15,226 nt of DNA from DATDCV01 sp036524155 (lineage in GTDB: Bacteria > Verrucomicrobiota > Verrucomicrobiia > Limisphaerales > UBA8199), in assembly GCA_036524155.1 (NCBI GenBank), contig DATDCV010000446.1, positions 1 through 15,226 of the forward strand, given 5' to 3'. The notes under the pieces are model-generated. The model saw only the letters and a list, made by a program, of their open reading frames with translations, did no database searches and had not been told where the DNA came from. The translations under genes and the position numbers were made by a program. Shown piece by piece: positions 6,483-13,703 of this stretch; the stretch's first letter is position 1, and the number at the start of each line of letters is the position of its first letter.

Positions 6483-6956
6483 ATGCGACTGCGTCTTCTG
6501 AAAAACATGTTAGTGGCCGGCGCGGCTCTCATCGGTTGTGCGCTGGGCGTCTGGTATTCCAGCGGCGGCTCGGCGCCGGATCTGGGGCCACAAGCGACAG
6601 CGGCGGAACGGGGTGGCCGGCAGGAACTGGATCGGCTTCTTAAGGCGCGCTATGAGACCGCCAGGACACTGCTTAGCCTCGAGGAGAAGCGCCTGCGCGA
6701 GGGAGTGACGACACTCGGGCGGGTCTGCGACGCGGCACGTTGGGTGAAGGATTCGGTCGTCGAGCTGCCAGTCAGCGCTCAAGAGCGGATGGGAGCCCTC
6801 ACCAACTATGTGGCTGTGACCCGCCGCCTGGAAGCAAGCGCCGACCGGGCCGCAGCCACGGGTGTCTTGGCGCCCGCGGACCAGGAGTGGGCTCGTTATA
6901 TCCGGCTCGATGCGGAGGTTACGCTGCTTTGGACGGAGCTTCGAGACAGCAAATGA
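6483..6956 (+). CDS. Putative lipoprotein, mostly helical, unknown function
   Basis: The product is 157 residues. AGAGGTG at 6471-6477 is the best Shine-Dalgarno in the window and sits 5 bases before ATG 6483, so this start was preferred over the ATG-less extension upstream. The N-terminus is a signal with basic residues, a hydrophobic core and the lipobox LIGC (Cys19), suggesting export and lipid anchoring. The rest is Ala/Leu/Glu/Arg-rich and helical: LLKARYETARTLLSLEEKRL, then VCDAARWVKDSVVEL, then LTNYVAVTRRLE. Short proteins with this helical pattern recur in Planctomycetes and Verrucomicrobia with no assigned function; that statement is from memory. A bulged inverted repeat follows at 6975-7047. 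Confidence 0.7.
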   Translation: MRLRLLKNMLVAGAALIGCALGVWYSSGGSAPDLGPQATAAERGGRQELDRLLKARYETARTLLSLEEKRLREGVTTLGRVCDAARWVKDSVVELPVSAQERMGALTNYVAVTRRLEASADRAAATGVLAPADQEWARYIRLDAEVTLLWTELRDSK

Positions 6957-6974
6957 TGAGGTATCGCCATACAG

Positions 6975-7047
6975 GCTGGTGCAGTGGACGCGCCAGTAGC
7001 GGCCCCGTTTCATGTCCGACGTCGCAGGTGGCGCGCCACTGACCAGC
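6975..7047. repeat. Long inverted repeat with two single-base bulges
   Basis: The left arm (6975-6995) and right arm (7029-7047) form 19 base pairs in blocks of 6, 6 and 7. Only two bases are unpaired, G6981 and A6988, both on the left arm. The loop is 33 bases. It lies between the lipoprotein gene and the small membrane ORF at 7073. No T-run follows, so it is not a classic terminator. Extrahelical bases on one strand are a hallmark of attC folds, but the outer AAC/GTT boxes are poor here (right side GTTGATA at 7051-7057, no AAC on the left). Confidence 0.7.
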
Positions 7048-7072
7048 GCCGTTGATAGGCCACAAAAGAGGT

Positions 7073-7387
7073 ATGGTTTTTTACATTAACCTTGGAATTT
7101 TTGCAGGTTTTTGGATTGTCAGCATGGTTTTCTGCGTATTGGCCATTTGGTGGAGTCTGTTTGCTGGCCGTGGACGTCTCCTGTCTGCGGCTATCTTGTC
7201 GGTCTTGGCTGTGACCATTGGTTGCTTGGGGAGCACGCACTTTCACATAACCTGGGAAACATGGACCAACGGTCGGTTACAGTATCACTATGACACAAGA
7301 TGGTTTTTTATTGCGCCGCTGGTCTTGGGGGTTTTTGCACTCGCATGCACAGTCTGGAAGAAAGTGAGATCATCTCATGTGGCCTAA
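7073..7387 (+). CDS. Small membrane protein, unknown function
   Basis: The product is 104 residues from ATG 7073; a TTG at 7052 would add seven. Three hydrophobic stretches (about 5-30, 37-56 and 77-96) indicate three membrane helices. An aromatic-rich polar loop (HFHITWETWTNGRLQYHYDTRW) between the second and third helices probably faces the periplasm. The C-terminus is basic (KKVRSS). The coding sequence is noticeably more AT-rich than its neighbours, with many TTT codons, which suggests acquisition from elsewhere. AGAGG lies just before the ATG, but the spacing is too short for a normal ribosome binding site. The stop codon TAA falls inside GCCTAAT, which is also the apparent 3' border of the intron-like element on the other strand. 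I do not recognise the family. Confidence 0.55.
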   Translation: MVFYINLGIFAGFWIVSMVFCVLAIWWSLFAGRGRLLSAAILSVLAVTIGCLGSTHFHITWETWTNGRLQYHYDTRWFFIAPLVLGVFALACTVWKKVRSSHVA

Positions 7388-7729
7388 TCGGGTCGGCGGA
7401 GGGATTTCTCCCCCCGCCTCCCCCACCACCGGACATGCGGGTCCGCGCACGGCGGCTCCTGGCAGTCCTGACGGATAGAGCAGCCACTCTCTCTCTGCCA
7501 CAGTGAGCGCTGCCCGGAGATCGGCCAATCGGCTTCAGCGCCCCGGGAACACGACCACCGATGGTCGTGCTCTGCCTGCCAAGTTCAGCCCTTCCCGAGT
7601 TGTGAGGCCATCCGGTTTTAGTCTCCGGCTCGTAACTCTCGGTACTACGGCCTCGGCTGACTCCTGCAACCGCTCGACGGCCATGGCTGACCGCCGCTCC
7701 CGCCGTTACCAGCGGGACGCCGTCGTCAC
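7387..7729 (-). mobile_element. Group II intron-like element without a reverse transcriptase ORF
   Basis: This stretch has no credible protein frame but looks like structured RNA on the minus strand. Its 5' end reads GTGACG, close to the group II start GTGYG. Near the 3' end, 7459-7423 resembles domain V: AGCCGCCGTGCGCGG, then CCGCATGTCCGGTGGT, pairing around ACC. A domain VI-like stem follows, 7418-7410 with 7403-7395 (9 bp including one wobble) around a 6-base loop, and the element ends GACCCGAT. Internal stems include CACGACCA/TGGTCGTG (7550-7569) and CCCGC/GCGGG near the 5' end. About 340 bases is near the size of ORF-less group IIC introns. It starts four bases after the kinase stop codon and lies antisense to the island genes. 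One mismatch in domain V may mean it is decayed. The boundaries are approximate. Confidence 0.5.
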
Positions 7730-7733
7730 AGAA

Positions 7734-10700
7734 TTAAGATCGGGGAATAGAGGGGATGGGGACGGAAATGGTGACGCGCGTGCCTTCGCCAGGGGCGGTG
7801 TACCAATCGCAACGTCCGCCGATATCTTCGAGTCGCTTGCGGATGTTGGCGAGACCGTTGCCAGAGGAGATTCTGAGGCTTTGCTCGGCCCCGCTCGGGC
7901 CTGGTGGTAACAGGAGAGGAGGTTCGGCGGACTGGAGATCGAAACCCTGGCCGTTATCGACGACGAGAAGGCAGAAGCCGTTCGGGAGCAGTTCGAGAGA
8001 GACACGCACTTCGGTGGCGGCGGCGTGTTTCACGACGTTGTTGAGGGTTTCCTTGAGGGCGAGGTAGACGTTATGACGGATTTCGGCGGTGAGAGGCCAG
8101 GGTGGGAGTTGGAGGGGTACATCGAGGCGGCAGCGGATTTGGGCGGCGCTGAGGAATTGCTGAGTGAACCGGCCGAGGTAAGTGACGAGGCTGTCGAGAG
8201 TGTCGTGTCGGGGGTTGACGGCCCAGACGATTTCGTCGAGGGCCCGGGTGAGTTCGCGGGCGGTGGAGTAAATCTGGTCGACCTGGGGGAGGAGGGCAGG
8301 GGCGGGAGGTGCGGACGGGGTCTCCGACGGGTTCTCGAGGTCGCCGCGGATGGACTGGCTGAGCAGGGAGATGCGAGTGAGGCTGGCGCCGAGGTCATCG
8401 TGGATGTCGCGGGCGATGCGAGCGCGTTCGCGTTCAAGGGAACGTTGTTTTTCGAGTTGGTCGAGTTTGCGACGGACGCGGCGCCGGGTACCGGCAAGGA
8501 CGGCGGCGCCGACCAGGCCGGCGCCGGCGGCGAGGGCCGCGGATTGGAACCACCAGGTTTGCCAAAAGAAAGGCGCGAGAATGAAGGCGAGAGCGGCGCC
8601 TTGGGGATTCCAGACGCCGTCATTGTTGCAGGCGATGACGCGGAAAGTATAGGCGCCGGGGGACAAGAGGTTGTATTCGACCGAGCGGGCGGCGCTGACG
8701 TGACCCCAGCGGGGTTCGATGCCTTCCAACCTGTGCCGGAAGCGGACTTTATCGGCGACAGCGAAACTCAAGGCGGTGTAGCGGAACTCGAAGCGGCGGG
8801 CGCCCGGGGAGATTCTGAGGGGCGGGGCGGGACCGGAAGCCGGAGTGGGCAGCGCGACAGGCAGACCATCGACGAGCAGTTCTTCGATAACGACGGGAGG
8901 CGGCGCGGTATTGGTTTTGACATTGGCGGGGTCGAGGACGGCAAGGCCGGTGGGGGTAGGAAACCAAAGGCGACCATCGGGGGTGCGGCAGGCGCCGGGT
9001 TGGAAGCCGCCGGAACAACTACGCGAGGCGAGGCCTTCGGCGCGACCATAGACGAGCGTCGGAACGGAGTCGGCGAGGCCTTCGGCGCAACGATTCAAGT
9101 CGGTTTTGGTGACACGGAGAATGCCGGCCGGAGAACCGATCCAGAGGTGACCGGCCTGGTCATCGACGAGGTGGTAGATGACGCTGGTAGGAAGGCCCTG
9201 CGCGGGACCGATGAGATTGAATTTTCCGTTTTTCAGCCGGGTGATCCCGTTGTCTGCGGTGCCGATCCAGAGGGCGCCGTCGGCATCGGCGAGGAGGCAC
9301 AGGACATAGTCGCTGCCGAGGCCGGAAGCCTGGAGGTATTGCCGGATGGCGCCGTCTTTAAGGGAGGCGATCCCGCCGCCGGACATGCCGAACCAGATGG
9401 TATCGTCGGCACTTTCAATGATGGCGCGAACGTCGGGGAGTTTCAGTTCGCCAGGGCCGGCGGACCAGACGAGTTTGCCGGCTTCGTACCGGTAGGGTCC
9501 CGTGGTGGTACCGATCCAGATCTCGCCGTGGCGTCCTTCGTAAAGGGAAGTGACCGGCGAGGTTATCGGGAGGAGTTCAGGGGGAGTTTCAAAACGCGCG
9601 CCGTTGCGCCGGAACAAACCACCGCCCCATGTGCCCACAAAGACCCGGTCGTCGCGCGTCGGCAGAACCGACCACACGAAAGAATTTGAAAGGCCGCAGT
9701 TTTCATTGCAGGCGATCCAGAGCCCGCGTTCGAAGCGATAGAGACCGGCGCCCTCGGTGCCGGCCCAGATTGCACCGTTGTGCTCGACGGCAAATGACAA
9801 AACGCCGCAGCCTTTCCAGGCATCGGGGGGAGCGAGAGTTTGGATTTTCCGGGCGCGGAGCATGTCGAGTCCTGCGCCGGTGCCGACCCAGAGATTGCCT
9901 TCGTGGTCTTGGCGCAGGCACCGGACCCAGTTATGGGAGAGCCCGCTGGAGTGATCGAAACTCTGGGGCGACGCGTCTTTGGCGAGAAGATAAAGGCCAT
10001 CGCGCAGGGTGCCGGCCAGGAGGGCGCCTGGCCTGGTTTCCAGCAGGGCGGTGATGGTGCCTTGAGGGCGGGCGAAGCCGGCGCCCGGGCTGAACCACTG
10101 AATGGTTCGCGCCGCAGCGCCCGCGGAGCCACGCCTGGCCGGCGTCCATTTGCCGAGCCGGTTGTTGGTAACGATCCAAAGGCCGCCATCGCGAGAGGGC
10201 CAGACGCGCTCATAGTATTCGCCCGGGTCGGCCGAAGAGAACTCAACGGGTTTGACTTCCCCTTGTTCCAGAGTGGCGAGCTTGCCGCCGAAAACGAGCC
10301 AGTTCTTGCCGTCAGCCCCGCGAGCGAGGGCGACCTTTTGCGCAGGGGAAGGACTGCCCGGGACGGTGGCCCGGTGGCCGTCACGGAGGCGCATCAGAAC
10401 AGCGGTGCTGCTCAGAAGCCAGAGATCCCCGGCTTGATCCGTGGTGATGCCTTCGACCGAACCGCCGGGCCAATTTCGGTCGATGGGGACAGGGCAGAAC
10501 CGGCCGGAAGAAAACTTGGTGAGGTGGCCCGTTTCGTGGCCAATCCAGAGGGTACCGTCGGGCGTTTCGTAGAGACTCGTGATCAGGCCATTTTGCAGCT
10601 CGGGAGTGTTGCCACGGTAGAAGACAGTGAAGCGGGCGCCGTCGAAGCGCACCAGGCCATGGTAAGTCGCGAGCCAAAGGTAACCGTCGTGCGATTGAAC

Positions 10701-10850
10701 GAGCGCGGGGACGGTGCTCTGGTCCCAGTTGCCTTCGGGCTGCCAGGGTTCGAAGGACTCGGCGGCGGGCGCGGAGGAAGCCAAAAGGCAAGCCGCGAGC
10801 GAGCTCAGGAAACCAATCAGGCCAGGCAGGCTGGGATAGCGCGCGGACAT
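7734..10850 (-). CDS. Membrane sensor histidine kinase with Reg_prop propeller, Y_Y_Y and HisKA_3 domains
   Basis: The product is 1038 residues. A signal peptide (about 1-28, ending SSAPAA) is followed by about 13 Reg_prop-type repeats of the form DGxLWIGTxxGLxRF, enough for two seven-bladed propellers (about 35-640). A Y_Y_Y domain (about 690-755) and one membrane helix (about 764-787) come next. The cytoplasmic kinase has a HisKA_3 dimerisation helix with phospho-acceptor H817 in RIARDIHDDLGASL, and a HATPase with N937 in KETLNNVVKH, the DNGQGFD box (D965) and GNGLANI (997). Such kinases sense outside ligands, often oligosaccharides, and phosphorylate NarL-type regulators. The orphan regulator at 3034-3705 fits. 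ATG 10850 was chosen because the frame extends to 10958, inside an inverted repeat, with no signal peptide. No Shine-Dalgarno is clear. Confidence 0.92.
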   Translation of the reverse strand: MSARYPSLPGLIGFLSSLAACLLASSAPAAESFEPWQPEGNWDQSTVPALVQSHDGYLWLATYHGLVRFDGARFTVFYRGNTPELQNGLITSLYETPDGTLWIGHETGHLTKFSSGRFCPVPIDRNWPGGSVEGITTDQAGDLWLLSSTAVLMRLRDGHRATVPGSPSPAQKVALARGADGKNWLVFGGKLATLEQGEVKPVEFSSADPGEYYERVWPSRDGGLWIVTNNRLGKWTPARRGSAGAAARTIQWFSPGAGFARPQGTITALLETRPGALLAGTLRDGLYLLAKDASPQSFDHSSGLSHNWVRCLRQDHEGNLWVGTGAGLDMLRARKIQTLAPPDAWKGCGVLSFAVEHNGAIWAGTEGAGLYRFERGLWIACNENCGLSNSFVWSVLPTRDDRVFVGTWGGGLFRRNGARFETPPELLPITSPVTSLYEGRHGEIWIGTTTGPYRYEAGKLVWSAGPGELKLPDVRAIIESADDTIWFGMSGGGIASLKDGAIRQYLQASGLGSDYVLCLLADADGALWIGTADNGITRLKNGKFNLIGPAQGLPTSVIYHLVDDQAGHLWIGSPAGILRVTKTDLNRCAEGLADSVPTLVYGRAEGLASRSCSGGFQPGACRTPDGRLWFPTPTGLAVLDPANVKTNTAPPPVVIEELLVDGLPVALPTPASGPAPPLRISPGARRFEFRYTALSFAVADKVRFRHRLEGIEPRWGHVSAARSVEYNLLSPGAYTFRVIACNNDGVWNPQGAALAFILAPFFWQTWWFQSAALAAGAGLVGAAVLAGTRRRVRRKLDQLEKQRSLERERARIARDIHDDLGASLTRISLLSQSIRGDLENPSETPSAPPAPALLPQVDQIYSTARELTRALDEIVWAVNPRHDTLDSLVTYLGRFTQQFLSAAQIRCRLDVPLQLPPWPLTAEIRHNVYLALKETLNNVVKHAAATEVRVSLELLPNGFCLLVVDNGQGFDLQSAEPPLLLPPGPSGAEQSLRISSGNGLANIRKRLEDIGGRCDWYTAPGEGTRVTISVPIPSIPRS

Positions 10851-10903
10851 CCGATCGAGCTTACGGGAGTCGCGAGGGGCCGCAAGCGGAACGTTGTGGG
10901 CTA

Positions 10904-11141
10904 GTGAGCATCTCAATTCCTGAAAACGTTCGGCGGGCGTGAACAAATTTCCCCTCACCCCGACCCTCTCCCCAAGGAGAGGGAGGATCTTAGGCCGCCC
11001 CTGGCGTTTTCAGGGCGGTTCCAATTGATCTCCACGAGGAATGCCCAGAGGAGCGACGAAGCGTCACCCTCTCCTTGGGGAGAGGGTCGGGGTGAGGGGG
11101 AATTTTGACAACTAGCGAATAAGAATTGAGATGCACCTCAC
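10904..11141. repeat. Long nested inverted repeat filling the gap upstream of the kinase
   Basis: Two 39-base arms, 10945-10983 and 11067-11105, are reverse complements at 38 of 39 positions. Each arm also contains its own hairpin (CCCTCTCC, loop CCAA, GGAGAGGG). Outside them, GCATCTCAATTC (10908-10919) and GAATTGAGATGC (11123-11134) form a further perfect 12-bp pair, with GTGAG/CTCAC just beyond. The 83-base centre holds a CCGCCC/GGGCGG stem with a T-rich loop. Sequences of the CCCTCACCCCGACCCTCTCCCC type are, from memory, common intergenic repeats in many bacteria. The element fills most of the 364-base gap 10851-11214, which carries no gene. It may act as a transcription barrier or be a non-autonomous mobile element. 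Confidence 0.85.
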
Positions 11142-11144
11142 GCG

Positions 11145-11176
11145 GACTGAATGCGTGAATTAGTGAAGCAGCGAAT
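11145..11176. repeat. 8-bp tandem repeat, four units, 3' side of the C39 peptidase gene
   Basis: The units are GACTGAAT, GCGTGAAT, TAGTGAAG and CAGCGAAT, all fitting nnGTGAAT loosely. An isolated unit TAGCGAAT at 11113-11120 is in the same 8-base register. The array ends 38 bases past the stop of the C39 peptidase gene. A matching array sits on the gene's 5' side (12328-12367). Confidence 0.75.
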
Positions 11177-11214
11177 GGAGCGGAAGTGCCAGGGCTGGAT
11201 TATGTGCAAAGGGG

Positions 11215-12321
11215 TCACTGGAGATTGACGCGCTGGCGGGCGGTCCACGAGTCCCAGTGACCGAAGCGGTCCTTGGGAACTTCGTAGTTTTGGGGATAGA
11301 TGAGATAGGCGGCGTTGTGGGAATACGCCCAGGCGTGGATGAGGTTTTTGCGGGGGAAGACTTTCCGGACGTTTTGGGAAGTGCCGGGGTCGTTGATAAT
11401 GGGGTCGCCGTCGGCGGTGAACCCGACACAGACGACGAGGTGGCCGTTGGGACCGGGGCCTTTGCCGCGCAGCCGGTCGTAACAGACCGAGAGGCCGACA
11501 GGGACGCCGGCGGCGATCCACTCTTCGAGTTCAGAGAGATCAGTCATGCGGGTGACGTAGGCGCGAAGGCCGTGGAACGACCCCGCGTAGGCCGTATTGA
11601 AGGGCCAGTTACCGGTGCCTTTCCACTTGGCATCATAAATGGCGTCGACAATTTGGGGGACATCGCGATCGAGATCAGGGCGCGTGAGTTTCCTGGCCCA
11701 ATAGCCCATGATCATCGATACGGTGGTGGGGCTGCACAGGACTTTGCCGTCGGGGTAGTTCATTTGGCTGCGTTCGGGAACGTACAGGAGCGAGTCCCAG
11801 GCGGCGCGGTCGGCAGGCAGAGCGTGCGGCTCGGCGTGGGTGTCTTTAAGGCTGAGTCCGAGAAATTTGAGGACGGCTTTCCGATTGTCGTCGGAGCCGA
11901 GCGTTAGCCTGAGCTGAAGCCGGTTGGCCGGGCGTTGCAGGATAAGAGTGTCCGTGGCGACGTCGCCATATTCATCTTTCTGGCCTGGGACACTCTCGCG
12001 AGGATGGAGAGAAGGGTCCGGGGACCAGAGGCCGAGCGTATAGTATTTGGTGGCCCCGGCGGGGTAGATGGCGCGCGCTTCGACTTTGAGGTAAGTGCTG
12101 GAGGGCATCTCCGCGTTCCAGGAGGCGACCAATTGATCCCAGTTGATGCGTGTGACAAAGACGCGGGAGGTGAGCACAGTTTCGAGCGAGCGGGCACCAC
12201 GCGACTTTTGGAAGCTGGAAAAATGGTGGAGGCCGATGAACTGAGCGCCGCGGGGGTCGAAGGCGGCGCCGGCGAGGCAAGTGGAGAGGAGCAATGCGGG
12301 GATGCAGCGGAAGTGACGCAT
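11215..12321 (-). CDS. Exported C39-like cysteine peptidase
   Basis: The product is 368 residues. A signal peptide covers about 1-20 (LLLSTCLAGAAFD). Residues of about 25-160 form a beta-rich N-terminal region (SRVFVTRINWDQLVASWNAE, LQLRLTLGSDD). The C39_2-type peptidase domain is about 175-345. It has the catalytic Cys196 in VLCSPTTVSMIMGYW, His294 in NGHLVVCVGF and Asp311 in PIINDPGT, the expected papain-like triad order. Such proteins are thought to cleave peptides outside the cytoplasm; the substrate is unknown. No ABC transporter domain is present, so it is not a bacteriocin exporter of the classic C39 type. It lies 119 bases downstream of the rhomboid protease gene on the same strand. 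The ATG has no Shine-Dalgarno; instead an 8-bp tandem repeat ends six bases before it. Confidence 0.85.
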   Translation of the reverse strand: MRHFRCIPALLLSTCLAGAAFDPRGAQFIGLHHFSSFQKSRGARSLETVLTSRVFVTRINWDQLVASWNAEMPSSTYLKVEARAIYPAGATKYYTLGLWSPDPSLHPRESVPGQKDEYGDVATDTLILQRPANRLQLRLTLGSDDNRKAVLKFLGLSLKDTHAEPHALPADRAAWDSLLYVPERSQMNYPDGKVLCSPTTVSMIMGYWARKLTRPDLDRDVPQIVDAIYDAKWKGTGNWPFNTAYAGSFHGLRAYVTRMTDLSELEEWIAAGVPVGLSVCYDRLRGKGPGPNGHLVVCVGFTADGDPIINDPGTSQNVRKVFPRKNLIHAWAYSHNAAYLIYPQNYEVPKDRFGHWDSWTARQRVNLQ

Positions 12322-12327
12322 ACAAAT

Positions 12328-12367
12328 CAGTGAATTAGTGAATCCGTGAATGAGCGAATAAATGAAG
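12328..12367. repeat. 8-bp tandem repeat, five units, directly before the C39 peptidase start
   Basis: The units are CAGTGAAT, TAGTGAAT, CCGTGAAT, GAGCGAAT and AAATGAAG, with the core GTGAAT in the first three. The array ends six bases upstream of the peptidase ATG (minus strand), where a ribosome binding site would lie. Read on the mRNA strand, the unit is ATTCACnn. It is the same family as the array at 11145-11176. Confidence 0.8.
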
Positions 12368-12440
12368 GGAAGGACTTTGAGAGAGCAAGGTAATTAACGC
12401 TCGGAGGGAAGACAGTAAATTAGGGAGTGAGTTAATTGGT

Positions 12441-13463
12441 TTAGTGGATGGATTGGGCGAGGTGACGCAGCGCCTCCCACCAGGGGAGTATGACAAGAAC
12501 GAGAAAAAAGAAAGCGGCGAGAAGATTCAGGCGTGGCCTCTGCGTGGTGGCGGGAGAGACGGAGAGAGCAGCGCCTAGGAGCAGGCCAGTCACGAAACCG
12601 CCCAGATGGGCACGGACATCGGTCTCGGGGTTGAGACCGTAGAGGACGAAAAGCATCAGGCCGCCAAGAACACCAGTGATAAAGGTCCTGGCGTGTTGAG
12701 GTGTACGGCGACGGAGAGAAAAGGACTGGGCGGCCAGGAGACCGAGGCTGCCCATAACAGCGCCAGAGGCGCCAAGGCTGGATTGCTGGGGAGCAAGGAG
12801 CCAAACCGCCAGGTTGCCGCCAAGTCCGGCGACATAAGAAGCCAGCAGCCCGAGCCCGGTGCCGTAGCGGCCCATGGCCAAGCCGAGCAGGACTAACCCC
12901 AGAGCGGCATTGCCAGCCAGATGCGCGGCATCGGCATGCAGCCAGATAGCGGTGAAGAGGCGCCACCATTGGCCCTGTGCGACTTTTGCGGCGTTCATGG
13001 CGCCGGAAGTGCGGAGGTTGGGATCGAGTTCAGCGAGCCAAAAGAAGATGCCAATTAGCAGGACCCAGAGCAGGCTTGTCCAATCGAACAAAAGTCCGGC
13101 AGTCAAGACCTGACGGCGCCAGCCCCAGCGGCGGTTTTCGAGGCGGTAGAGGCGAATGGCTTCGACGGCCCGTTCGGCGTCCGGAGGGAGAACCATGAGC
13201 CCCCAACCGGAGGCGTCCGGCGCGTATTCGATGGTGGTCTCGATCTGCTGGCTGGCGAGGACCAGGCTCCAATCCATCGCCTGGCGGCGGGAACGCGCGG
13301 GGATTCTGGTGAGGGTTGGATCCACAGTATGTGCAGGGGATTCTCCTGCCGGGGGAACGGAGCTGTCAAGGGGATGTCCGTATTTCAACCGATAACGCGT
13401 CCGTAGTGAGCGGAGTTGAGCGTGCAAGGATTTTGCCGATGATAGATGCGGTTTCCTGCTCAT
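12441..13463 (-). CDS. Rhomboid-family intramembrane serine protease
   Basis: From ATG 13463 the product has 340 residues. About residues 64-112 are a small soluble domain seen before many rhomboids (MDWSLVLASQQIETTIEY ... RLYRLEN). Six or seven membrane helices follow. Family landmarks are WWRLFTAIWLHA (W167, R168 of loop 1), H181 and N185 in HLAGNAALG, catalytic S233 in GASGAVMG and catalytic H286 in AHLGGFVTG, so the Ser-His dyad is intact. It cleaves membrane-spanning substrates inside the bilayer; the target is unknown. The frame is open up to 13700, but that part overlaps the divergent sugar transferase gene. ATG 13463 has AAGG just upstream. A shorter start at 13277 would begin at the MDWSLVL domain and is the main alternative. 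It may be co-transcribed with the C39 peptidase. Confidence 0.87.
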   Translation of the reverse strand: MSRKPHLSSAKSLHAQLRSLRTRYRLKYGHPLDSSVPPAGESPAHTVDPTLTRIPARSRRQAMDWSLVLASQQIETTIEYAPDASGWGLMVLPPDAERAVEAIRLYRLENRRWGWRRQVLTAGLLFDWTSLLWVLLIGIFFWLAELDPNLRTSGAMNAAKVAQGQWWRLFTAIWLHADAAHLAGNAALGLVLLGLAMGRYGTGLGLLASYVAGLGGNLAVWLLAPQQSSLGASGAVMGSLGLLAAQSFSLRRRTPQHARTFITGVLGGLMLFVLYGLNPETDVRAHLGGFVTGLLLGAALSVSPATTQRPRLNLLAAFFFLVLVILPWWEALRHLAQSIH

Positions 13464-13703
13464 GGGCCTTAGACCTGGCCAGCGGACGCGGGCGGGAGAC
13501 CGCCATGGGTGGCTAAGGGACAGGGTGTTAGGGAAAACAATGAGGGCCGATGACGAGATGGCCCCACTAGGGAACAGGGCGTGCGCAGGGCACTCAGGAA
13601 ACGACGAGGCACAGGGAATGAGCAGGCAAGGCGACCTACCGCGCCTTGGCGAGACCGTTTGGTAATGCAGCATCGGAAGATCATGAATGGCCAGGAACAA
13701 GCG
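13464..13703. promoter_or_regulatory. Divergent promoter region (location only)
   Basis: This 240-base gap separates the starts of the rhomboid gene (minus) and the sugar transferase gene (plus), so both promoters should lie here. I see no convincing -35/-10 pair or palindromic operator. The upstream parts of both long frames run through it, but their composition is not protein-like. Confidence 0.35.

Noticed and set aside
7503..7910. 135-residue plus-strand ORF across the intron-like element and kinase tail
   Set aside because: It crosses a clear boundary between a structured RNA-like region and a real gene on the other strand, and its second half is antisense to the kinase.
8025..10904. 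Long plus-strand ORFs (8025-9689 and 9840-10904) opposite the kinase
   Set aside because: They are antisense shadows of a GC-rich gene. Their translations are Gly/Ala/Glu-rich without domains, while the minus strand carries a complete kinase with all motifs.
10851..10958. N-terminal extension of the kinase to ATG 10958
   Set aside because: It would begin inside the long inverted repeat and put 36 polar residues before a good signal peptide that starts at ATG 10850.
11113..11176. CRISPR-like array
   Set aside because: The units are 8 bases with no spacers between them, and no cas genes are present.
13464..13700. N-terminal extension of the rhomboid protein to ATG 13700
   Set aside because: The extra 79 residues are Pro/Ser/Arg-rich, resemble no rhomboid domain, and run through the divergent gene's start.
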